DNA of 64,000 bases from Streptomyces sp. NBC_00654 (lineage in GTDB: Bacteria; Actinomycetota; Actinomycetes; Streptomycetales; Streptomycetaceae). Made by a program: the position numbers and the translations under genes. The stretch is taken from positions 3,906,001 through 3,970,000 of the forward strand of contig NZ_JAPEOB010000001.1 of the NCBI RefSeq assembly GCF_026341775.1, in the 5' to 3' direction. The notes under the pieces are model-generated. The model was not told the origin of the DNA, did no database searches, and was given only the letters and a program-made list of their open reading frames with translations. This document shows positions 53,546 to 62,473 of the stretch, in pieces (position 1 is the first letter of the stretch; every line of letters begins with the position of its first letter).

Positions 53546-53827
53546 TCAGTGGCCGTAGCCGTATGCCCCGTTGTCCTCGTGGCCACCGGAGGCGTTCACG
53601 CAGGTGTTGCCGAAGGCCGGGTTGAGCAGCCCAATCACGTTGATCGTGTTGCCGCAGAGGTTGATCGGCACGTGAACGGGGACCTGGACGACGTTGCCCG
53701 AGGCGACGCCCGGGGAGTGGGCGGCGACGCCCGACGCACCGGCGTCGGCGGACGCCAGGCCGGCGCCGCCGGCGATCAGGGCACCGGTGCCCGCCATCAC
53801 GGCGGCAACCTTGGTCATACGCGACAT
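53546..53827 (-). CDS. chaplin (short, secreted hydrophobic surface protein)
   Basis: A 93-residue chaplin. Signal peptide: KVAAVMAGTGALIAGGAGLASA. Mature region: the chaplin core GNVVQVPVHVPINLCGNTINVIGLLNPAFGNTCVN, here with the two conserved Cys. A short Gly/His/Tyr-rich end (GGHEDNGAYGYGH) follows, without a sortase signal. Short chaplins assemble into amyloid-like fibres that lower surface tension so aerial hyphae can leave the aqueous phase. The ATG at 53827 is preceded by AAGGAG. A BldN-like promoter is located 57 bases upstream. Confidence 0.95.
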   Translation of the reverse strand: MSRMTKVAAVMAGTGALIAGGAGLASADAGASGVAAHSPGVASGNVVQVPVHVPINLCGNTINVIGLLNPAFGNTCVNASGGHEDNGAYGYGH

Positions 53828-53884
53828 CAGTACTCCTTGTGGGTATTGCGGTTGGCCGCGGAGCACGAGGCCCCGCATTCACTG

Positions 53885-53912
53885 ACAACGCGAAAGTCGG
53901 CAGACGGTAACG
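53885..53912 (-). promoter_or_regulatory. candidate BldN-dependent promoter of the chaplin gene
   Basis: Reading leftward: CGTTAC (53912-53907), a 16-base spacer, CGTTGT (53890-53885). The BldN consensus is CGTAAC-N16-CGTTGA. Each hexamer differs at one base and the spacing is exact. BldN directs chaplin and rodlin transcription in Streptomyces, so the match is functionally sensible. Confidence 0.7.
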
Positions 53913-54053
53913 GATCAACGCATAGGTGATATCTCCGGCCTGCTCGGACCGCCTTCCCGGAGCGCCCGCCGGTGTGCCTTCCGGCGCGCCCGCGCCGAGT
54001 GCCTCCACCGAGCGTCGGCCGCGGGCGCCGTCACCGGAGGCCCGACGACCGCG

Positions 54054-55202
54054 TCACCGTCCGACGGCGGCGAGGTTCGTCAGCCGGCCGTGCCAGTCCC
54101 GGGCGGCGGGGAAGTGCGCCTCCACGGTCCGTGCCGCCAGCTCCCGCGCGGTCACCTGCGACTCGCGCAGCCGCAGCAGCGGAGCCAGAGCGGAACGGGC
54201 CAGCAGCAGCCGCTGATTGACCACGGAGACCGGCTGCCAGTGGCTCTTGTACTGCTCCGATCCGCGCAGCAGGCTCAGCACATCGCGCCCGGTACCGGCG
54301 GCCTGCCCCGCCACATCGCGCAACAGCATGGTCGCCATGTCCACCTTCCGGTCCCGGAGCGAGGGATGCGCCCCGTAGAGGTAGCCCCCCGTCAGACGGC
54401 CGGAGTGCAGTGCCATATTGACCGCGACCACCTCGCCCCCCATCCGGAACTCGGTGAGGGATGCCTCGCCGTCCCGCACCATCCGCCGGGTGGCACGCAC
54501 CAGATGGGCGTGGAAGCGCGCCGTGAGGTGCTCCGGGTTGACGCTCCGTCCGCGCCACTGGAGCTCATGCAGCCGCAGCAGACGGCCGACCGCGGCGGGC
54601 ACCCCGTGCTCGGGCACCGGCTCGCACACGATCCCGAGCGCGTCGGCCTTGCGGAGCTTGGACCGCACCCGCTGACGGCGCGCGCTGGACATGCGCCGGA
54701 CGAGTACGTCGACCGGCTCGGCGGGCAGTTCCAGACACGTCGAGTCGGTGAGCCGGCTCCTGGCCCCCGGCCACATCCCGAACAGAAGCTGCGCCGACGC
54801 GTCCGGCCGCACCTCGCGCAGGTCGATCACCGTGTGCCGGGCGGCCCGGTCGAGCCCGCGAGCCAGGGCCGACGCCGCGCGGCCGGCCTCGTCCTCGTCG
54901 ACGAGGATGTCGAAGAAGTCGGAGATGCCGCCGCCCATCGGCACGAGCAGCGGCATCGGCCGGTGCACCAGCATCAGGGGGGCCGCGCCGACCAGCCGGC
55001 CGCCGCGACGCGCCAGGACCACCCGGAGCCGGCCCTCCTGACCGTAGGAGAGCCACCACGAGTGCAGCCAGGCGTGGCTCTGGAAGGGCGTGGCCGTGGC
55101 GCAGCGGCGGTGCAGCGCGTCCCATTGGCCGCCGAGCGCGCCGAACTCCCGGGGATCGCGGCAGAGCGTCACGGAGAGGCCGCCGGGCGCGGGGGCGGTC
55201 AT
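54054..55202 (-). CDS. FemAB/GNAT-type acyltransferase (CelD/BcsL-like)
   Basis: A 382-residue GNAT-fold protein: EFGALGGQWDALHRRC, FQSHAWLHSWWLSYGQEG, RLRVVLARRGGRLVGAAPL, then MRRMVRDGEASLTEFRMGGEVVAVNMALHSGRLTGGYLYGAHP (two parts), RDVLSLLRGSEQYKSHW. This is the BcsL/CelD-type acyltransferase group frequent in exopolysaccharide operons, where it adds acyl groups to the polymer or lipid. The ATG overlaps the upstream Wzz-like stop as ATGA. It is the last gene of the leftward operon. Confidence 0.85.
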   Translation of the reverse strand: MTAPAPGGLSVTLCRDPREFGALGGQWDALHRRCATATPFQSHAWLHSWWLSYGQEGRLRVVLARRGGRLVGAAPLMLVHRPMPLLVPMGGGISDFFDILVDEDEAGRAASALARGLDRAARHTVIDLREVRPDASAQLLFGMWPGARSRLTDSTCLELPAEPVDVLVRRMSSARRQRVRSKLRKADALGIVCEPVPEHGVPAAVGRLLRLHELQWRGRSVNPEHLTARFHAHLVRATRRMVRDGEASLTEFRMGGEVVAVNMALHSGRLTGGYLYGAHPSLRDRKVDMATMLLRDVAGQAAGTGRDVLSLLRGSEQYKSHWQPVSVVNQRLLLARSALAPLLRLRESQVTARELAARTVEAHFPAARDWHGRLTNLAAVGR

Positions 55203-55876
55203 CGTACGAGCCCGCGGTCGCCCGGGGCGACGGGCTCACCGGCGGTCGCGGGTCCGGGAACCTGGGCGGAGACGGTCCAGCCCTTCCGGCGGGGCCGTAC
55301 GAGGAGGACGAGCCCGCCGAACAGTCCGCCCGCGCTCGCCCCCACGGCCGTACCGACCGGAACGGAGGGGGAGACCGCCCGGTCCGGTGCCATGGCGTGG
55401 GTGAACTTGATCAGCTTCACCCCGGTGTCCGCCGCGACGTGATCACTGCTGACGACGATGGCCTCGATGACCGCGTTGGCGATGTCGGCCGCCCGGCGCG
55501 GATCGCCCGAGGTGCCGGTGACCGCGATCATGGGCGAGTCGGGCGAGGTCTCCGAGGCCACCTGGGAGCGGAGGGCCGCCACGGGCTCCCCGGCGGCCCC
55601 GTGGGCGTACGAGAGGGTCGCGTCACTGGTGGCGAGCCGGCCGTAGGACTGGGCGTAGCCGATGGCGGCCGCCGGATCGGAGCCCTCCTCGGCCACCGCC
55701 AACGCATAACTGGTGGCGGCGTACTCGGGGGACTTGAGCAGTCCGTAGGAGAGTCCGCACGCCGCGCCCAGCACGATGCAGACGGGCAGGGGCCACCAGT
55801 GGGGCCGGCGCGGGAGGGCGCGCCGCCGGCGGTCGGGTCCGGCGGCGGGCGGCTGCTTCTCGGGCGACTCGGTCAT
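55199..55876 (-). CDS. Wzz/YveK-like chain-length or assembly protein
   Basis: A 225-residue two-pass membrane protein. TM1: WPLPVCIVLGAACGLSYGLL. A Wzz-like periplasmic/outer region follows (EYAATSYALAVAEEGSDPAAAIGYAQSYGRLATSD, then DPRRAADIANAVIEAIV). TM2: AVGASAGGLFGGLVLLVRP. There is no tyrosine-kinase domain. It probably sets chain length or docks the polymerisation machinery. It overlaps both neighbours by 4 bases. Confidence 0.82.
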   Translation of the reverse strand: MTESPEKQPPAAGPDRRRRALPRRPHWWPLPVCIVLGAACGLSYGLLKSPEYAATSYALAVAEEGSDPAAAIGYAQSYGRLATSDATLSYAHGAAGEPVAALRSQVASETSPDSPMIAVTGTSGDPRRAADIANAVIEAIVVSSDHVAADTGVKLIKFTHAMAPDRAVSPSVPVGTAVGASAGGLFGGLVLLVRPRRKGWTVSAQVPGPATAGEPVAPGDRGLVR

Positions 55877-57009
55877 GAGTGTGCTCTCCAGGTCGGTGGG
55901 GCGGTGTCGAGGGCGTGCGTGTAGATGTCCAGGAGGCGTTCGCCGCTGCGCCTGATGTCGTAGTGGGCGACGGCCGGGGGCGGCGGCAGCCGGTGTGCGG
56001 CGGTCCGTATCCGGTGCCGCAGGGCCGCCGTCAGCTCCCCGGCACCGCCCGTGAAGCGGTCGGCTCCCGGGGCGCGGTCGGCGGGCAGGTCATCGATCGC
56101 GGGGCAGGCACCGTGCAGCACGGGCAGTCCGGCCGCCAGCGCCTCGACCGCCGCCAGCCCGAAGGACTCCTCGCGGGACGCCGAGACGAACACGTCCATG
56201 GCACTCAGCAGCGCGGCGACGCCGGGAGCGGGACCGGACCCGTCGGCCTCGCACGCGCCGAGGAAGCGGATCCGGTCCAGGGCGCCGAGCCGGCCGGCCA
56301 GCGCCCGCAGCGACTCGGCCTCGGGCCCCTCCCCGGCCAGCAGGAGCCGGGCGCCGGGCAGCGCCGCGACCGCGCGGACCAGTACGTCGAAGCGTTTGCC
56401 GGGCACCAGCCGGCCCACCCCGCCGACCACGAAGGCGTCGGCGGGTACGCCCAGCAGCGCCCGGGTCGTACGCCGTTCCCGGGCGTCGAAGCGGAACCGG
56501 TCCGCGTCGATCCCGTTGGGCACGAGGTGAATGCGCGCGGCGGGTACGCCCCAGTCCCGCAGCCGCCCGGCGACGGTGGCGGAGACGGCCACCGTCGCCG
56601 AGCCGAGCCGTTCGGTCCCCAGATAGAGCGCGCGGGTACCACGGGTGAGCGGGCGGCCCTCGATCTCCGCCCGTCCCAGCGAATGCTCGGTGGCGACCGT
56701 GGCGCGGGTCCGGGCCAGACGCGCGGCGATCCGCCCGTAGACGCAGGCACGGTACAGGTGCGTATGGACGAGGTCGTACCCGCCCGCGCGGATGAACCGG
56801 GTCAGCCGGCCCACGGCCGTGACGTCCCGGTTGCCGCCCATGCCCAGATGCGCCACCCGCACACCGTCCGCCCGCAGGCCCGCGGCCACCGCACCCGGGT
56901 TGGTGAGCGTCATGACGTCGCAGCGGACCGGCAGATGGCGCAGCAGCAGCCGCAGCTGCTGCTCGGCGCCCCCGACCCCGAGCCCGGTGATGATGTGCAG
57001 GACCCTCAT
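55873..57009 (-). CDS. glycosyltransferase family 4
   Basis: A 378-residue retaining GT-B glycosyltransferase: MRVLHIITGLGVGGAEQQL, HTHLYRACVYGRIAARL, VVGGVGRLVPGKRFDVLVRAV, ARLLLAGEGPEAESLR, then the donor-site EESFGLAAVEALAAGLPV. It transfers a sugar to the growing lipid-linked repeat. It overlaps upstream and downstream genes by 4 bases. Confidence 0.92.
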   Translation of the reverse strand: MRVLHIITGLGVGGAEQQLRLLLRHLPVRCDVMTLTNPGAVAAGLRADGVRVAHLGMGGNRDVTAVGRLTRFIRAGGYDLVHTHLYRACVYGRIAARLARTRATVATEHSLGRAEIEGRPLTRGTRALYLGTERLGSATVAVSATVAGRLRDWGVPAARIHLVPNGIDADRFRFDARERRTTRALLGVPADAFVVGGVGRLVPGKRFDVLVRAVAALPGARLLLAGEGPEAESLRALAGRLGALDRIRFLGACEADGSGPAPGVAALLSAMDVFVSASREESFGLAAVEALAAGLPVLHGACPAIDDLPADRAPGADRFTGGAGELTAALRHRIRTAAHRLPPPPAVAHYDIRRSGERLLDIYTHALDTAPPTWRAHS

Positions 57010-57854
57010 CGGTGCCCGCCCGTCGGAGCGGCCGGGAGGACACCGCCGCCGGCCGGCGGGCCCGTCCGTGCGCGCGGGCCGCTTTCCGGGCCGTACCCGC
57101 CGCCGTACCGCCAGGCGTGCCGCAGCTCCTTCATCCGGAGCCGGACACCCCGGTCCGCGTGGCTGACGTGCGTACGGGGCAGGGCGAACGCGCCGAGCGG
57201 GGCAGCGGGGGCGAGCGCGCAGCCGTAGCCGTAGCCCGCGTCGCGCACCGCGTCCATCACCCGCCGGTCCACCGTGCCGTACGGATAGCAGAAGCCCTCC
57301 GGCGCGGTGCCGGTGATCTCGTGGATCAGCTCCCGGCTGCGGTGCGTCTCCGCGTGGAGCTCCTCGTCCGCCAGCGCCGTCAGATGCCGGTGGAGCAGGC
57401 CGTGCGAGCCGATCTCCATACCGGCGTCGGCGACGCGGCGGATCTCCCGCGCGGTGAGCAGCGGCTTGCGCGGGCCCAGCGGGTCCCATTCGTTGGAGCC
57501 GCCCGGCCGGCCGGGCAGGACGAAGACCGTCGCCGTGCACTCGTACCGTCGCAGCAGCGGCAGCGCCTCCTGGACGAAGTCCGCGTAGCCGTCGTCGAAG
57601 GTCAGCCCGACCAGCCTCCGCCGTGCGGCGGCGTCCGCGCGCAGCAGGGCGGAGACCCCGACCCCGGTGAGGCGCCTGCTGCGCAGCCAGGCCAGCTGCC
57701 GGTCGAGCCGGCCGGGGGAGACGGTGATGCCGTACGGGTCGTGCCGCGCGTCGCCCACCGAGTGATAGGTGAGGATCCAGGGCTGGACGCACGCGGCCCG
57801 ACGGAGCCGGGAGAAAGGGGAGTCGGCGCGACGCGCCGAAGGGTCAGCGGCCAT
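57006..57854 (-). CDS. polysaccharide deacetylase (CE4)
   Basis: A 282-residue NodB-type deacetylase with the metal/catalytic motif GLTFDDGYADF, the His pair in SHGLLHRHLTAL, and FCYPYGTVDRRVMDAV. There is no signal peptide, so it acts in the cytosol or at the membrane. In an EPS operon it may deacetylate an N-acetylhexosamine of the repeat unit or a lipid intermediate. The ATG at 57854 lies inside the 3' end of the flippase gene (overlap 11 bases), preceded by AGAGG. Confidence 0.88.
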   Translation of the reverse strand: MAADPSARRADSPFSRLRRAACVQPWILTYHSVGDARHDPYGITVSPGRLDRQLAWLRSRRLTGVGVSALLRADAAARRRLVGLTFDDGYADFVQEALPLLRRYECTATVFVLPGRPGGSNEWDPLGPRKPLLTAREIRRVADAGMEIGSHGLLHRHLTALADEELHAETHRSRELIHEITGTAPEGFCYPYGTVDRRVMDAVRDAGYGYGCALAPAAPLGAFALPRTHVSHADRGVRLRMKELRHAWRYGGGYGPESGPRARTGPPAGGGVLPAAPTGGHR

Positions 57855-59625
57855 GGGAGAACCTCTGTCGGATGAGAGCCAGCAGATGAACCACTTCGGG
57901 GGCCCGGAGTACGAGCCCGGCCAGCAGGAACACGACGGGGACCAGAACACAGCCCGTGGCCAGGCTCCGCACGGGGCCGGTCACCGCGGGCGCGGCGGCC
58001 CAGCCCGCCGCCGCCGCCACGCCGGCGGCGCCCGCCAGCCGGCCCAGGGAGGCGGCGACCGTCCGGACCCGGATCGCGACCACCCGTGTGCCGAGCCCCA
58101 TCAGCAGGAGCAGCGCCGCCGTGCTGATGCCGAGGGCGTTGGCCGCGGCGATGCCGTTGACGCCGAAACGGAACGTCAGGGCGTACCCGGCCCCCGTGGT
58201 GACCAGGAGCCCCGTGGCCATGGCGAAGGCCGGGAACCAGGTGGGCCGCCCGGCCGAGAAGAACGGCCGGCTCAGCGCGCCGACCAGGCAGTGGCCGAGC
58301 AGTCCCACGGCGTAGACCCGCATGACCTCTGCAGTGGCGGCGGTGTCCCGCGGGCCGAACGCGCCGCGCTGGAAGAGCACTTCGATGATCTGGGGCGCGT
58401 ATCCCAGGACGACCGCCGTGCCGAGCAGCACGACCGTCGCGGCCAGGGCGAGATCCCTCTCGACCCGGCGGCGGGCCCTGGCCCGGTCCCCGTCGGCCAT
58501 GGCCCGCGCGACCACGGGAAAGGTCACCGTGCAGATCATGAGGGACAGCACCATCGGCATCTGCGCGACCTTCTGCGCGTAGTTCAGATGCGAGATGGCA
58601 CCGGCGGGCAGGGTGGAGGCGAGGAACCGCTCGACGAGCACCTGCGACTGACGGCTCACCACGAACAGGAGAACCGGGGCGAGGACCGCGGCACCCAGCA
58701 GCGGGGCGGCGCTCTTCATGACGCGGGGACGCCGGGCGCGGGACGGCCCGGTCCGGCGGCACGGGCGCGGCAGCAGCCGGAGGAAGGCGGGCAGCTGGGT
58801 CAGGATCATCAGCAGGCTGCCGACGGCGACCCCGGCCGCGGCGGCGCGGACACCCCAGGCCGAGTGGAGCGTCAGGGTCATGCCGATGATGCCGATGTTG
58901 TACGCGGCGTAGACCCCGGCGGGCGGCAGGAAGCTGCGGTGGGCACGAAGCGCGGCGCTGAAGTAGCCGGTGATGCCGAAGGTGAGCACGGTGACGGCTG
59001 TGATCCGGGTGCAGTCCACCGCCGGCCGGGGGTCGTCCAGACCGGGCGCCAGAATGCCCACGACCCAGGGGGCGCCCGCGATCAGCAGCGCGGCGCCGCC
59101 GGCCAGCAGGGCGAACAGCCGGGGAAGGGTGCCGGCGACCAGTGTCCGTACGGCGTCCTCCGTGGGGGCGTCGTCCTGGGGTGCGGCCGTGCGCCGGGCC
59201 AGGGCCAGGCTGAAGGCCGGGACGAGGAGCAGGGCCATGCCGTCCTCGATCAGTACGGTCGCCGCCATCTCTGGCACCGTCCAGGCGATGAGGAACGCGT
59301 CGCTCGCCTCGCTCGCGCCGAAGTACCGGGCGATGGCCTGGTCCCGGACCAGTCCGAGCAGGGCCCCGACGACCGTCAGCGCGGCGGTGGCGGCGGCGGC
59401 CCTGGCCAGGGAGGAGCCCAGCCCGGGGGACCCCTCGTCGGTGCCGGGAGCACCGCCCGCGGTCCTGATACGAGCGGTGGCGGCGGTCGAGCCGGTGGAG
59501 ACGTGGGCCCGCCGGAGGGCGGACTGCCGGGGTGCGGCCGCCCGTTCGGGTGCCGGGGGAGTGCCGGGGGCACTCTCCGGGAGGGGACGCGGCCCGGCCT
59601 CCGTTCCCGTGCCGGTATCGCTCAC
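57844..59625 (-). CDS. MurJ/MviN-like lipid-linked oligosaccharide flippase (Wzx role)
   Basis: A 593-residue membrane protein of the MOP superfamily with about 14 membrane segments. After a disordered N-terminus, it has GALLGLVRDQAIARYFGAS, FLIAWTVPEMA, FGITGYFSAALRAHRSF, LNYAQKVAQMPMVLSLMICTVTFPVVARAM and VLFQRGAFGPRDTA, matching MurJ/MviN. Start: GTG at 59625, overlapping the ligase stop as GTGA, with GGTGAGAG ahead. In this operon it most likely flips the lipid-linked repeat unit; it is probably not the housekeeping MurJ, which normally lies elsewhere. Confidence 0.88.
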   Translation of the reverse strand: MSDTGTGTEAGPRPLPESAPGTPPAPERAAAPRQSALRRAHVSTGSTAATARIRTAGGAPGTDEGSPGLGSSLARAAAATAALTVVGALLGLVRDQAIARYFGASEASDAFLIAWTVPEMAATVLIEDGMALLLVPAFSLALARRTAAPQDDAPTEDAVRTLVAGTLPRLFALLAGGAALLIAGAPWVVGILAPGLDDPRPAVDCTRITAVTVLTFGITGYFSAALRAHRSFLPPAGVYAAYNIGIIGMTLTLHSAWGVRAAAAGVAVGSLLMILTQLPAFLRLLPRPCRRTGPSRARRPRVMKSAAPLLGAAVLAPVLLFVVSRQSQVLVERFLASTLPAGAISHLNYAQKVAQMPMVLSLMICTVTFPVVARAMADGDRARARRRVERDLALAATVVLLGTAVVLGYAPQIIEVLFQRGAFGPRDTAATAEVMRVYAVGLLGHCLVGALSRPFFSAGRPTWFPAFAMATGLLVTTGAGYALTFRFGVNGIAAANALGISTAALLLLMGLGTRVVAIRVRTVAASLGRLAGAAGVAAAAGWAAAPAVTGPVRSLATGCVLVPVVFLLAGLVLRAPEVVHLLALIRQRFSHGR

Positions 59626-60980
59626 GCGGCTCTCACCTGTTCCGGTTCGGCCAGTGCCCACCAGGCGGCGAGCCCGAGAACGACTCCGCCGAGCACGGTC
59701 GTCGGGCCGCCGATGTCCGCGTACAGGAAGTTGACGCTCTGCCAGATCATCAGGCCGACGGCGGCCAGCCCGCAGTCCACCGCGGCGTGACCCCGGGACC
59801 GGGCGAGGAAGAGCCTGCGCACGGCACCGACCAGGATCGCGGCCCAGCTGCCGAGCACCGCGGTGAGCCCGATCAGCCCCTGTTCCGCGAGCACGAGCAG
59901 GTACATGTTGTGCGGCGACAGCAGCGCCTGCTTCCGGTACGCCTGGCCGGCGCCCTCGGTGTCGCTGCCCGCGGACAGTCCGATCGGGGCATGCCCGTCG
60001 AGGTGTACGGGGAAGCCCTTGAGGCCGACCCCCGTCGCGGGCCGCTCGTTCCACATCCCCGCCGCGGCCCCCCACAGGGCGTACCGGTCGCTGACCGACC
60101 GGTCGGGGTTCGAGGCCACCTCGGTGACGCTGTCGAGCCGCTGCGAGATCATCCCGGAACCGATGCCGAAGCCTCCGACGAGCACGACCCCGGCCGCGCA
60201 CAGGACGGCGAGGGAGCGGGTGGCCTGCCGTCGGCCGGTCAGTACGAGCACGGCGACGACCGCCGCGGCTGTCGCGATCCACACGCCCCGGCTGAAGGAC
60301 AGCGCGAGCGGAACGGTCAGCGCGACAGCGGTGACGCCGGCGCACGGCCGGAGCCAGGAGGGCGCGCCCCTGGGCGTGCGCAGCGCGTGGGCGGTGGCCA
60401 CGAGCAGGCCGTAGGCGACGACGGTGGCCATCCCCATGATGTCGCCCGGGCCGAAGGTGCCCACCGCCCGGATCTCCTCGCCCCGGTAGGAGGCACCGGT
60501 GCCGGTGACGTACTGGTGGACTCCCGTGACGCCCTGGACGAGGGCGAGCAGCACGAGCGCGCCGGTGAGGACCCGGAAGCCCCGGGCGTCCCTGATCAGG
60601 AGGAACACCGCGGCGGGTACCAGGACGAAGACCTGGAGGTAGCGCACGAGTCCGGGCAGCGCGGCCGACGGGTCCGCCGCGGTGACCGTCGCCACGGCGA
60701 AACCGAGGGCGGGGATTCCCAGGACCAGGGCCGCTGCGGCGGTGAGGGGGCGCCGCCCGAGGTACAGCAGGCGTCCCACGCACAGGAGTACCGCGATGCC
60801 CGAGGCGATGTCGGCCGGGGGGATGTCCGGCCAGGCGGCCGGTCCCGCGGCCGGCACCGGGACGGCCGGCAGCAGCACGGCGGCGACCAGCGGGAGCAGG
60901 GGCCACTGGTGTCTCCACCGGTCCGCGGCAGCGCGGGGAACGGTGCGCGCGGCGGGAGCCGCGGGGTACGCGACGGCCAT
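59622..60980 (-). CDS. O-antigen ligase/polymerase-like (Wzy) membrane protein
   Basis: A 452-residue protein with about 10-12 membrane segments. The large external loop contains RYALWGAAAGMWNERPATGVGLKGF and SPHNMYLLVLAEQGLIGL, the landmark of the O-antigen ligase/Wzy fold. It probably polymerises or ligates repeat units on the outside. The gap to the upstream stop is two bases. It is the third gene of the operon. Confidence 0.88.
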   Translation of the reverse strand: MAVAYPAAPAARTVPRAAADRWRHQWPLLPLVAAVLLPAVPVPAAGPAAWPDIPPADIASGIAVLLCVGRLLYLGRRPLTAAAALVLGIPALGFAVATVTAADPSAALPGLVRYLQVFVLVPAAVFLLIRDARGFRVLTGALVLLALVQGVTGVHQYVTGTGASYRGEEIRAVGTFGPGDIMGMATVVAYGLLVATAHALRTPRGAPSWLRPCAGVTAVALTVPLALSFSRGVWIATAAAVVAVLVLTGRRQATRSLAVLCAAGVVLVGGFGIGSGMISQRLDSVTEVASNPDRSVSDRYALWGAAAGMWNERPATGVGLKGFPVHLDGHAPIGLSAGSDTEGAGQAYRKQALLSPHNMYLLVLAEQGLIGLTAVLGSWAAILVGAVRRLFLARSRGHAAVDCGLAAVGLMIWQSVNFLYADIGGPTTVLGGVVLGLAAWWALAEPEQVRAA

Positions 60981-60982
60981 GA

Positions 60983-62473
60983 TCAGCTGCCTCCGAGCCG
61001 GAACAGGGAACCGGCGGTACGGGCGAGCACGCACGCGTCCTGCCAGAGCGACCAGGTCTCGATGTAGCGGTTGTCGAAGCGCGCCCGCTCCTCGATCGAG
61101 GTGTCGCCGCGCAGACCGTTCACCTGGGCGAGCCCGGTGATGCCGACGGGCATCCGGTGACGGGCCTGGTAGCCGGGATGGGCCCGGCTGAACTGTGCGA
61201 CGAAGAAGGGGCGTTCGGGACGGGGACCGACCAGGCTCATGTCGCCGCGCAGGACGTTCCACAGCTGCGGCAGCTCGTCGAGCGACGTGCGGCGCAGCAG
61301 CCGGCCGGCCGCACTCATACGCTGATCGGCGGCGATGTTCCACCGGGTGGCCGACTCGTGGGCGTCGGCCGGCCGCAGCGTACGGAACTTGAGCAGCACG
61401 AACGGCCGGCCGTGCCGGCCCACGCGCTCCTGCCGGAAGATGACGCCCGGCCCGTCGGAGAGCCGCACCGCCAGGGCGCAGACCGCCAGCAGGGGTGCCA
61501 CCGCGACCAGGGCCAGCGCGGCCAGTACGGCGTCCATGGCCCTCTTGACCGCGTAGGCCGCGGGCCGCCGGTCCGTGCTGCGCAGCGCGTAGGCGGCGAA
61601 GCCCCACAGGTGGTCCGGTCCGGTCCGGGCCAGGTGCGGGGTGACGGCCCCGGTGCCGGGGCTGTTGATCAGCCAGACCCGGCAGCCGTGTCCGGCGAAC
61701 AGCCCGAAGAGAGCCGCACCCTCGGGGGTCGACCCGGGCGGGGCGGTGAAGACCGCGTGCCGCACACCGTTCTGGACGACCGCACGGCTCACCTCCTCCA
61801 CCGTCGCCAGGGTGGGCAGGGGGACGGCGCCGGGCGCGGGCGTGGTGAACGCCTCGTCCGGGGCGGCGGCGGGGACGAACCGGCCGACCGGCCGCAGCCC
61901 GTACTCGGGGTGGGCGAACAGGGCCGCCGTGACCTGCTGGGCGGTCGTGCCGTGACCCACGACGACGGTGGGCCGGGGATTCCTGGCACCGGACCGCAGA
62001 CGTGCGCGGTGGGCCCCCGCCCGTGCGGCCCCGCACAGCAGCGTCTGCGCCACCGCAGCGGCGGCCAGCGTCGACCAGCTGATCGCGTGACGCGGGTCCC
62101 ACGCCGCGAGCACCTCGGCGGTCGCGTACCACTGGAGCAGGGCGAGGCCGAGGAGCGCGGGCAGCTCGGACAGTGCCGAGGGGGACAGCCCCCGGCGGTA
62201 CAGCCCCCGGTGGGCGTGCAGCGTCAGCTGGAGCGCCGCCTGGACGGCGAGCGACGGCGAGGGCCACGGCACCGGGGAGAACAGCGCCGTCGTGACGCCC
62301 ACCGCGATCCCGTCGGCGAGCAGGAGCCACACCACGGGGCCGTACCGGCCCGCGCCGCGCGGGCGGCGCGTCACCCGGGTGCGGCCTCCGCTCCTTCGCG
62401 GCGGATGAACCGTGTGTGCCTGTACGGCTGTTGCCTGGGCGGCGCCGGGGACCGGTGCACTCTCCGTCGTCAT
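60983..62473 (-). CDS. initiating polyisoprenyl-phosphate sugar transferase (WbaP/CpsE-like)
   Basis: A 496-residue membrane protein with about four N-terminal membrane segments and a Rossmann-like CoA-binding-type central domain (TVVVGHGTTAQQVTAALF, then VRHAVFTAPPGSTPEG). The C-terminal bacterial sugar transferase domain has KRAMDAVLAALALVAVAPLLAV, GVIFRQERVGRHGRPFVLLKFRTL, RTSLDELPQLWNVLRGDMSLVGPRP and GITGLAQVNGLRGDTS. It starts the repeat unit by moving a sugar-1-phosphate onto undecaprenyl phosphate. It overlaps the upstream glycosyltransferase by 4 bases. Confidence 0.93.
   Translation of the reverse strand: MTTESAPVPGAAQATAVQAHTVHPPRRSGGRTRVTRRPRGAGRYGPVVWLLLADGIAVGVTTALFSPVPWPSPSLAVQAALQLTLHAHRGLYRRGLSPSALSELPALLGLALLQWYATAEVLAAWDPRHAISWSTLAAAAVAQTLLCGAARAGAHRARLRSGARNPRPTVVVGHGTTAQQVTAALFAHPEYGLRPVGRFVPAAAPDEAFTTPAPGAVPLPTLATVEEVSRAVVQNGVRHAVFTAPPGSTPEGAALFGLFAGHGCRVWLINSPGTGAVTPHLARTGPDHLWGFAAYALRSTDRRPAAYAVKRAMDAVLAALALVAVAPLLAVCALAVRLSDGPGVIFRQERVGRHGRPFVLLKFRTLRPADAHESATRWNIAADQRMSAAGRLLRRTSLDELPQLWNVLRGDMSLVGPRPERPFFVAQFSRAHPGYQARHRMPVGITGLAQVNGLRGDTSIEERARFDNRYIETWSLWQDACVLARTAGSLFRLGGS

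Noticed and set aside
57844..59625. Housekeeping MurJ lipid II flippase
   Set aside because: Sequence fits MurJ/MviN, but its position inside an EPS operon between a ligase and a deacetylase makes a polysaccharide-specific role more likely.
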